From Lineus longissimus (taxonomy: Eukaryota > Nemertea > Pilidiophora > Heteronemertea > Lineidae), in the NCBI RefSeq assembly GCF_910592395.1, contig NC_088316.1, forward strand, positions 8,182,001-8,246,000: a stretch of 64,000 nucleotides of DNA, written 5' to 3'. The notes beneath the pieces were generated by a model. The model worked only from the letters and a program-made list of their open reading frames with translations. It had not been told where the DNA came from and did not search any database. This document shows, in pieces, positions 55,851 through 64,000 of this stretch. The stretch's first letter is position 1, and every line of letters begins with the position of its first letter. Both the position numbers and the translations under genes were made by a program.

Positions 55851-56240
55851 CGAGCGACCGAAAATGGTTTTCAAGACAAAATGAGAAGATATAGTTTAGC
55901 TGTTAAAAAATTACAAAGAGAATCTAAGGTTTGGGATGAACATCGAAAACAAACCATTGATTTCGTTAACCTTCAATTAAAAAGGGAGGAAATGAAAGTG
56001 CGATTGATTTTAGGAATGTTGATGCATCTTTTGTTCTCTCCAATGAATTCACCCAAAGAATAGAGTACAACTTAGGAAAAGACCGGAATTAAAAGATTTT
56101 TACCAACCAAGTGGGGAAATGAAAAACTACGAATATCTCTTTATTGTTGGGAATGAGAGGTGTAGGATTTTTTGTAAAATATCTGACTTAGGTGTGTTTA
56201 CGCAATGTTCGTTTTGGAGCGTTAGCTCCTGTGGGACATG

Positions 56241-57280
56241 AATGAAATGGCCAGGGCCATTGTGCTCACCTCATGTGGAGGAAAGATGGATAAAGAGCAT
56301 GGTATTGTGTCATGTAGTGTTAGGTTTGATGTAGGTCCAAGCAATTACAATTTCCCCAAAATGGCCAATTTACAGTACATTCGACCTCTGTGACCTTGAA
56401 AAGTAGGTCAAATCAAAGAAGACCCGGGTGACACATTGAATGGTTGTTAGAATTAGATGTACCTATGATATAAAATTGGTGCCAATCGGGCAAGTCATTA
56501 CTAGGAATAATGGCATTTTGAAGAATTTAGGATTTGGCCCCCTCTCTGGAGGCCAAACGGCAAATCAGATCGCACCAAACTTCGGTACCTAAGATCACCT
56601 GACCAAGGGGTACATGTGTACTTAATTTGTGATCAATAGTCATTGCAGTTAAGAAACGTGCCATAGTTACGGCCTGACAGCGAATTTACGCCATTTGACC
56701 TCTGTGACCTTGACAAGAAGGTCAAATTAAAAACCTGTGTGACATATACTGTATGGTGGTTAGATGTACCCATGATATCAAATTGGTGGCAATCGGGCAA
56801 GAAGTTAAGGAATAATCACATTTTTAAGGTTTTTGGATTTTGCCCCCTGGTGGTCAAGTGGTGAATCATATTGGACCAAACTTCGGTCCCTGAGATCACC
56901 TGACTAAGGGGTAAATGTGTACCAAATTTGGTATCAATAGTCATTGCAGTTTAGAAACGTGCCATCGTTACATCCTAACGGCCAATTTACACCATTTGAC
57001 CTCTGTGACCTTGAAAAGGAGGTCAAATCAAAAACCCGGAGGATATATGATGCACCTTTGCTAGAAGTACCTACCATATTTTTTTCAAAATTTCCCGACT
57101 ACTATTAAGGGAGATATTGCATATTTTCACTTTTAACGTTTGGCCCCCTGGTGGCCAAACCATGAAACGAATCGGACCGAAACTTGGTCTCCAAGGTGTC
57201 ATTACATAAGGGTACATGTGTACCAAGTTATAACTCAATAGCTCTAACAGTTACGAAACGTGCCCTGCTAACGGACGATG

Positions 57281-57351
<71 letters not shown>

Positions 57352-57408
57352 ACGATGGACGCCACGGTATGGGATAAGCTCACCTCTGCTAAGAGGTGAG
57401 CTAAAAAT
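56241..57408. repeat. CTCACC/GGTGAG repeat family, copy with about four units
   Basis: It starts AATGAAATGGCCAGGGCCAT and ends GCTAAGAGGTGAGCTAAAAA. Clusters TGACCTCTGTGACCTTGA lie near 56385, 56697 and 56998, and cores near 56540, 56843 and 57142. Confidence 0.85.
57277..57352. repeat. (GAC)n microsatellite
   Basis: About 24 uninterrupted GAC units, framed by GGACGATGGAC on both sides, near the 3' end of the repeat copy. Shorter GAC-rich tracts occupy the same place in the other copies. Confidence 0.95.
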
Positions 57409-57534
57409 CTGTCAAATGTGCCTGTAGCGCCAACTGGCGGTGAAAACTAAACTAATTCCATTACAAGTCAAAATGAAAAATTATTTAAAAATATTCGGCC
57501 AGATTTGAAAACAATATTTCCTCTGTGGACCGAG

Positions 57535-59771
57535 TGTGATGTATAAATAGCACAATATTTAGAGCAGACCCAGACTCCTTTAATTAGGGCACGGGTTGTG
57601 TAGACCCTGTGCATCCGGGGATCTTCCGAGAAGGAGCGACGCGCTCAGCTTGTTCATGTGATGGAGATTGTCATTTCGAATAATAAAGTGATATTCTACG
57701 ATAAACCAGGACTTGCCTCCATTGAATGAAATGGAACCAGGAGAACATAACATGGTGCCGAACACCGGGCAATAGTGAGTTAATTTGACGGTAGTTTTCG
57801 TTTTTATCCGAACGTTTCAAGTTTGCCGATGGCGTGCTCGATCGGGGACACTCAAATGTAGAGTGTGTACTGACTACTGTGTTGTGTACTTGTGGCACAT
57901 GGTGGTGGCTGGTGCACTCAATCGTGACCTGGTTGTTGACTGTTATCATTTTCTTCATCGGATCGGAGAGAGGTGACTGAAACTATCCGTGTACATGGTG
58001 TACCTTATACGTTGCAGCACATACTCAGATACTGATGATGCTTTACTGATAGGGAGTGATGAGTGCAATGTTGGAACACTGATATTGATATGTTTCATGA
58101 GATAGATGAAGTAAGTGCAAGCTCCTTCAAACTGTTTATACCTACGCTAGATCTAGTCTCACCAGACTCCAACCACCAGGAATGGTATTTGTCAACTCAA
58201 ACTGTGCATGATCCATAGTGAAACTTGTACTGATCTATGTCTTATCGTCTCGGGATCGTCAATCTGCGGTTTACGAAGTTCATGTTGCCAGTGTATGTGA
58301 GTGTCGACGTCATCAGTGACGGTGTTGTGATAGCCAGTAACCAGGTGATGGTTATCTACTGCAGTACTACCTACAAGGATTGTCGGAGGTTTCAACGTGA
58401 TCAACCCCTCGTCAAACAGTGATGGACATTGTTACCCGCTATGCAGTTATCTTCAGGAGTGATCCTTAGATGTGTCTTCGAATAATGCACACTGTTTTTG
58501 TGTATGAGAGACTAGTTTACTTCTACTGTTTCTAGATCATTATTGTTGTTTGTATTGTACGGTATGTCTTTTACAGACTATTTTGATTGTAGTACAACTT
58601 TCCTTCCCAAGGGGGATGGAATAGACGCAATTCTGGTAAACATCCTTTCTCTGTGTGACAAAATATACTACTGTCTGTGTTCAGAACAGTGTTTTGCTGC
58701 ATTAAGTACATATTGCACAGGGATAATAGTATTACTATTTTACATTCCAGGTTTTCAGCTCCTAGAGGTAGGATTGAAGCCATTTCAAGAAGAATTAGTA
58801 TAGTAGTTCAATTGCTAAACCACGTATATGTTTATATTGGTCCTAAACATTCTATGTGGTTTGAAATGGCAACTGTGTCTCAGTCTTGTGTGCACATTGT
58901 GTTTGTGTATTGAGTTTTCCATTTTTCATAAGGATAATGTAGGTATTGTGAGTGTAGAGTGTTGTTGATGATTTTGTGGTAATGTTTTTATCTTGTGGTT
59001 GTACCCAAATGCTCGATGCCTCATGGTGTTAAGGTGATCATTTTGAGTAAATGAGCAAGTTGTTTTCTAAGTTCCAGTTGCATCAATTGAGTTTCGTATA
59101 GACTTTAACTCGACAGTCATTTTAAAGTGTTAATGTGACGTTATGTGATGCAGCAATATCTTGTGTGAAATACAGGTATCTGTCTGGTAGTTGAATTTAT
59201 CCAGAGAGGTGAATTAGGCCAAGTTCACATTTCAAGCAGGAAGGAAGAAGTACAGTTAGAAGTGATGTCTTGTCTAATAATACAATATTAGTAATATTGT
59301 ATAGTAATTATGTAAGTTTCTAGCTATATTGTTGTAAAACAGAAGTAATTGGTTGCATTGGTATGTAACTTTGATACATGTTATAAGCTATTTTTTAATC
59401 CAGGTACTTTGAATCTAGGTACATGTACATGTACATGTAATCTTAGTTAGACTTCAGTGTAACTTCATAAACAGGATGGGTTAAGATGTAAAGTGGGTTG
59501 TTTAGTTAAAAATCAAAAATCTTTGTTAAAGATTTTTTAGTAAATAAGGGGGATGTGATGTATAAATAGCACAATATTTAGAGCAGACCCAGACTCCTTT
59601 AATTAGGGCACGGGTTGTGTAGACCCTGTGCATTCGGGGATCTTCCAAGAAGGAGCGACGCGCTCAGCTTGTTCATGTAATGGAGATTGTCATTTCGAAT
59701 AATAAAGTGATATTCTACGATAAACCAGGACTTGCCTCTATTGAATGAAATGGAACCAGGAGAACATAACA
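57535..59771 (+). mobile_element. Short non-coding LTR element (2,237 bp), CGAG duplication
   Basis: Two 218-bp LTRs (57535-57752 and 59554-59771) begin TGTGATGTATAAATAG and end AACATAACA. CGAG flanks both (57531-57534 and 59772-59775). The left LTR is followed by a primer-binding-site-like TGGTGCCGAACACCGGGC; the right is preceded by AAATAAGGGGGA. LTRs differ at four positions, all transitions. The LTR has a TATAAATA box and AATAAA. The 1.8-kb interior has no recognisable Gag or Pol, so it must be mobilised by another element (TRIM/LARD type). Confidence 0.93.
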
Positions 59772-59775
59772 CGAG

Positions 59776-60015
59776 GTATAAAGGAAAGAAGTTTAAACTT
59801 CCCGATGACCTCATTCGCCGAATGTAGGTTGGATCGCGCTGATTTTTGGTTTCTGAGTTCCCCTTGGGCTACTCCTAATTTAGCAGCGCCAACAAAGTGC
59901 CTAGGTTTTACGGTTACAAAATACCCAAAATTGACATGGAAGGATGGCAGGAAGGACGGACACCATTCCCTTAGTAATATGACCAGCTTCGCTGACTTTG
60001 TCAGCTGAGCTAAAA
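59776..60015. repeat. Dispersed repeat fragment shared with 42.4-42.6 kb
   Basis: It contains GGTTACAAAATACCC, GGAAGGACGGACACCATTCC and the end GCTGACTTTGTCAGCTGAGC, all paralleled near 42470-42590. The terminal GTCAGCTGAGCTAAAAA resembles the GGTGAGCTAAAA end of the main family. Confidence 0.7.
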
Positions 60016-60622
60016 ACAAATACGGTGGATATATGATGTACTCTTGGTAAAAGTACCTACCATATTTTTTTCAAATTTTTCAGACCAGTATTAAGCAATC
60101 AATCGCATATTTTCACTTTTGATATTTGGCCACCTATTGGCCAAACTATGAATCGTATAACGCCATGATTCAGATTCTGAGTAGGGGTCACCCAGGGGTA
60201 CATTTGTACCAAGTTTGAGATCTCTGGCTCAAGCGGTTACAAAACGTGCCACCATTGACCAACGGCGGTGCCGCGATCAAACTTTGACCTCTCTGACCTT
60301 CAAAAGTAGGTCAAATCCAAAACCCTGAGGATATATGATGTGTCCTTGGTAGAAGTACCTACCATATTTTTTTCAAAATTTTTGAACCAGTATTAAGCAA
60401 GTTATTGCAGATTTTCAATTTTGACCTTTGGCCCTCTGGTGGCCAAACCGTGAGTTACATGAGGTCAGAATTTGGTCTCTGAGTAGCAGTCACCAAGGGT
60501 AACATGTGTACCAAGTTTGAGTTCAGTAGCTTTAGCGGTTAAGAAACGTGCCACTAGTGTCTGACGACAACGACGGACGACGACGCTACGTCATTGTAAA
60601 GGCTCACAGGTGAGCCAAAAAA
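60016..60622. repeat. CTCACC/GGTGAG repeat family, second subfamily copy
   Basis: Two units with GACCAGTATTAAG; cores near 60130 (degenerate) and 60432; end GGCTCACAGGTGAGCCAAAA. Confidence 0.8.
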
Positions 60623-60821
60623 GGAAATATATCGGCTGCTTGTCACTGCTGAACAGAAAGAACTGATTAGGGGCATCATTAATTTTAACAATTAAGATAT
60701 TGAAGAAGTGGATACTGGATTCTGTGATGTTGGAATACAATGTGGGGACACTGGGGGACTTGATGATGAAGTGGAGAGAGTGATTGCAGCGGAACCTGCG
60801 GGGATAAAATAACATGTACCA

Positions 60822-61316
60822 TTGCTGGTACCCATAGCTGAGCAGCTTGCTGCAGGTGGGGATATAGACAGTGATGATCAGGAGCAGAGTGGTGGGGAAG
60901 GGGTTAATCAAGTCCAGGATAATGTGGTGTTACCAGTGGCTGATGAGGGGAGGGCTCTGCTTGTCCCTAGAGATTTAGGAAGGGTAGAATGTCAGGAGTG
61001 TTACTACCAGCCATGTGTGACCACTAAGAGACCAGGATGGTTGGGTGCTGGTCAGCCACCAAGGAAGGGGAATAATTTGATTCGAAAGGATTTGTACAAA
61101 CAATATTGGAAAAGATTGAGAGACCGTGGGGCGTGGGATGATCATAGATATATTCAGAGGAAACAGATATTACTTCAGCAAAGAAATGAAGATGAAATTG
61201 TTTGGACAAGGAACAGAAAAGAGAGGGAGATAATTCCTGATTGCCTTCTTGCTTTTGTGAGAGGACTTAATCCTAATCCGATGGGGCAACCACACATGGG
61301 ACATAAGTGGCAGTAA
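60822..61316 (+). CDS. Unrecognised cysteine-containing ORF (probable element ORF)
   Basis: A 164-codon open frame, with no ATG needed at its start (it opens within an acidic stretch). It shows an acidic N-terminal half, then VECQECYYQPCVTT, RPGWLGAGQPPRKGNN, LYKQYWKRLRDRG and the end REIIPDCLLAFVRGL with NPNPMGQPHMGHKWQ. The spaced cysteines, WLGxG and the PNPxGxPxMGHKW end look like an ORF seen in invertebrate repeats, but I cannot name the family. Upstream sequence from 60640 is partly open in the same direction with stops. Function unknown. Confidence 0.5.
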   Translation: MLVPIAEQLAAGGDIDSDDQEQSGGEGVNQVQDNVVLPVADEGRALLVPRDLGRVECQECYYQPCVTTKRPGWLGAGQPPRKGNNLIRKDLYKQYWKRLRDRGAWDDHRYIQRKQILLQQRNEDEIVWTRNRKEREIIPDCLLAFVRGLNPNPMGQPHMGHKWQ

Positions 61317-62559
61317 ATAGTAGTTTGTACCAGTGTGTCTGATTTCGTGATGGATATAGCACAATTTCATATTTTATCTTTAGTTTGTAAAATACAGGGG
61401 ATTCTTTTCATTTCTGTTTGAGACTGTATATAATATTGTGGATTATCATTGGAACTAGAATTGGAACTGGTTTCACTTGGATTACTTGTTGAAAGGTTTA
61501 TCATTTTATTATTAACTGATGGATTAACAAACAATATCTAAATTGGGACTATTATTATCAAGGACCTAATACTGAATGTACTGATAAAAGAAGAAGGTAT
61601 GTGTATTTGAACTGAAGCATGCATATTCCACTCTGGCGTATGGCATGCACTGTTTACTAACACCAAATTAGAACTAGAATTCCGAAATTTGCTGGTAGCA
61701 AATTTGATAGTCCCCAGGTAGTCGTCATGTCAACCGAGTAGAAACCGAGTAACAAACTCGACTGTAGTCAAACTACGAAGAAGAACGTGTGCAAATACTT
61801 TGAGGGCGATATCGGAAGAGTTGGTCTTGAGTATGGGAACCTGAAGGTCCGTGAGGCACCTGGGGAGAGAAGACTAGTTGAACGATGGGCATACATTAAA
61901 ATAGGAGTGCGGGAACAAGGTTTTTTTAGCAGGAGGAAAGCGAGAACATTGTGCGCCGTCGTATTCCGATTTGACTGGTTAGTGGTGAAATCTGCTTTTA
62001 CTTTTGCAAATTAACATATTCGTTTTTAGTCACGTGGTCTACTGAGTGCTACTATTTTTGTGCAGAAATCCAGCTCTCAACGACCTGCGATCTGCTTTTA
62101 CGGGCTTATTGTTGCATCATTTATTACCAGGTTAGGCTTTATTTGTTCTTTGATACACATAGTTTTGTCTCACATTGTGGCCGTTGACCGACTTTGAGCA
62201 GTTTTGTTGGCATTGATTTTAAAAGGCCAAATTTGGGGCTATTTTGGACGTTTCCGTGTGTTTTGCAAACAATTTTGCCAAAATGCTGTTAATCCCGATA
62301 ATTTGGTAGTGTTATGCCTTAACAGTCGCCGTGTCGTGTTTCGCCGAAATTGATTGTGTCCAAGGTATAAACAATAGGTCGTAAAGTGCCCTATCAACTT
62401 GTACGAAACTAACTGAAATAATAACATGAGAATCGGCGCTAGCTTACGGTATCTTGATTTAGGCTCGTTTGTAGCCTTTCTACACTCCGATGCCTACGTT
62501 TGCTTTGATGTGTAGAACAATTAGGGACGAGTTTATATGGTATCGGTACTCGGCTATTT
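61317..62559. other. No gene recognised
   Basis: No supported coding region or repeat boundary. Confidence 0.45.
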
Positions 62560-63820
62560 CAGTCCGGCACACCCCTCGATCGGGGTGTAATTCAAGCAAA
62601 TTGGAAAGTCCCCGATTGGGCTCCGAGCTTCTCCTTCAGGGAATATTGCTCTGCCTGATCGAGGAAATACCTCAATCGAGGAAAATAAAATTTGAATTTA
62701 ACGGTTTTTTCCCTAAACGGGATCTCTTTTGACGTTTTGTCAGTTCTTGTTTTTCTGACTTCTTTTACGTATTCTTAGCTAAGAACTGCAGCCTTGGGCG
62801 TGAACTTTGGTGAGCAACAGTGCTTTAAAAACAATATTAGATTAGTTCCTGATTCTACTACTGGCGCCACTATCGCGGCTTGAATCGTAGGATCAGTATT
62901 GGCTACCATTACTGGAGGAATCCTGCCAGTGACGTCATCATAGTGCATTTGTACACAACACGTACTTTATACACAGGATCTGAGATCTGATGATTTCATC
63001 CTAACATGGTCGTGCAAACTCAACATTTAGGAGGTGAAAGGATAATATAATTGTCGCAACTGACCTCTACCAACGTCAAACTTACTCCAATACCAATGGA
63101 TTGTAGTTGGATTGCTTGTACTTCCAATAATCTGCTTCCAAAGTCGCGGACTGTGGAACAAAATGGCGGAAAGACTCAGTTTTAGCAATGTACGTGATGT
63201 ATACAAATGCATTGCAAACTCCCCGTCCTTATGGAATCGACCAATCAGAGATGGGGTTTCCCAGCGATAAAAATAGAATTCGTTACTTGGATATTTCGCC
63301 ATGAACCAATCAGAACCGCGGATTCGGTACGGTTTCGGTACGCGTTACCCGTCCTACAATACGGGCAAAGGCCCCAATGTAGAAGTGTATTGTAGGGTGG
63401 GAAACCAGTCTAAAACAATATATATAAACCTCCAAAATATAATTAACTACGACAGAAATATTGACAAAAATGTAAACAAACGATGAATTGTACACCAAAA
63501 TCGAAGAAATGCGGGAAAGAGGGAGGGAATTTTGAATTTTGCGCCATTCGCAGCAGTGAAATCGTACCTGAAGGTCAGTGAAATTTTGTCCGATAGGTGT
63601 CACCTCTGCATTGAGCCGGGATAAATTATGCGGAACATGCGCATTGAGTGCGGAATCGACGAAAACTAACACGTCCGTGATTTTCATGCAAATTTCTCCT
63701 CGAACGAGGTAGATTTCCCCGTTCAAGGAGCACAATACCTCGATTGGGGACCCATTTCCCCGATTGGGGACCCATTTCCCCGAACGAGGTAAAACCCCGA
63801 TTAGGCGGTGTGCCGGACTG
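62560..63820. mobile_element. 1,261-bp TIR element, TATTT duplication
   Basis: Terminal inverted repeats CAGTCCGGCACACC are perfect, flanked by TATTT at 62555-62559 and 63821-63825. Subterminal zones at both ends are dense in CCCCGAT(T/C)GGGG and CCTCGAT(T/C)GAGG-type palindromes; a 24-bp unit (CCCCGATTGGGGACCCATTT) is duplicated near 63742-63785. No transposase is encoded. The 5-bp duplication does not identify the superfamily. Confidence 0.85.
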
Positions 63821-64000
63821 TATTTACAAAAACGTGCCCATGCCTGGTGCCAGTGAATTGCTCTACAAATGTAAGTTTTCTTGTCGGATAATGTATGTTT
63901 TGCGTGTAGTATTTGCGTTTACATAATATCGAACACGTTTAGTGAGAGTGTAGTGGTGTGAATTGACCAAGAATGTTCATTATAATGTGGGCAATGACGA
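63821..64000. other. Flank of the TIR element
   Basis: Nothing recognised. Confidence 0.5.

Larger units (their letters stand above)
53590..56200 (+). pseudogene. Polinton plus-strand ORF split by a repeat insertion
   Basis: Just upstream of the insertion the plus strand reads a hydrophobic IIGTVVNAVAFSGAGYLFKAI segment (20 or so residues, ending about 53720). Beyond the insertion, from about 55850, it continues as a charged helical region (QDKMRRYSLAVKKLQRE, RKQTIDFVNLQLKRE), and after frameshifts PELKDFYQPSGEMKN with a final hydrophobic part (near 56100-56160). The order hydrophobic, coiled coil, DFYQPS and hydrophobic end is the pattern of a common Polinton ORF. The 2.1-kb insertion at 53721-55850 consists of the CTCACC/GGTGAG repeat family. 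Confidence 0.6.

Noticed and set aside
57184-57399. 71-codon ORF with a long arginine run
   Set aside because: Translation of a (GAC)n microsatellite in the repeat family.
1-64000. tRNA genes
   Set aside because: No cloverleaf with box A and box B was convincing by eye. The only tRNA-like match is the primer-binding site at 57753.

Overview
The window is a piece of animal nuclear DNA, most likely from a marine invertebrate. It is about 64 kb of low gene density in which nearly everything recognisable is a transposable element, a viral-type element (Polinton/Maverick) or a dispersed repeat. The evidence is the mixture of element classes (Ty3/gypsy, BEL/Pao, DIRS, Penelope, PIF/Harbinger, pogo-like, Polinton, several MITEs), spliceosomal introns, and two exons of a Kelch-repeat gene. 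The species cannot be named from sequence alone. Prokaryotic features (operons, ribosome binding sites, CRISPR) are absent.

Host gene: two minus-strand Kelch exons, 47480-47623 and 17664-17775, have matching splice phases and read continuously as consecutive Kelch blades of a KLHL8-type protein. The intron between them is about 29.7 kb and holds most of the elements described here. No other exon of this gene was found in the window.

Layout. 0.6-3.2 kb: degenerate minus-strand retroelement Gag with two CCHC knuckles, followed by a tandem-repeat ORF and hydrophobic segments. 3.2-5.65 kb: decayed plus-strand gypsy pol that carries an antisense 18S rRNA fragment and a 221-bp foldback MITE inside its RT. 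5658-9753: structurally complete PIF/Harbinger transposon with TTA target duplication, a three-exon HARBI1-type transposase and an antisense MADF gene with two frameshifts. 10.46-11.57 kb: Penelope-like fragment with GIY-YIG nuclease. 12.7-13.8 kb: BEL/Pao integrase relic. 13.99-16.8 kb: rearranged Polinton relic (capsid-like, DNA polymerase B, deoxynucleoside kinase-like and integrase pieces) broken by a second BEL/Pao fragment. 17.8-19.96 kb: degenerate second HARBI1 element with a nested 802-bp element. 23.9-24.4 kb: P2X7-ballast-like zinc domain relic. 27907-35870: full-length BEL/Pao retrotransposon with 289-bp LTRs and GGAAT duplication but a broken coding region. 36096-42233: DIRS element with inverted terminal repeats, internal complementary region and tyrosine recombinase, but most of RNase H lost. 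43437-44020: TTA MITE. 44.3-45.9 kb: pogo/Tigger-type relic. 49.1-56.2 kb: second Polinton relic. 57535-59771: short non-coding LTR element. 62560-63820: 1.26-kb terminal-inverted-repeat element.

A repeat family built from units of about 300 bp recurs at 21.0-21.8, 24.8-26.2, 50.9-52.5, 53.7-57.4 and 60.0-60.6 kb. Many units carry a CTCF-core-like sequence and a cluster of nuclear-receptor half-sites. The most notable material is the Polinton relic linked to a deoxynucleoside kinase-like gene, this repeat family, the intact Harbinger architecture and the very young but defective BEL element.
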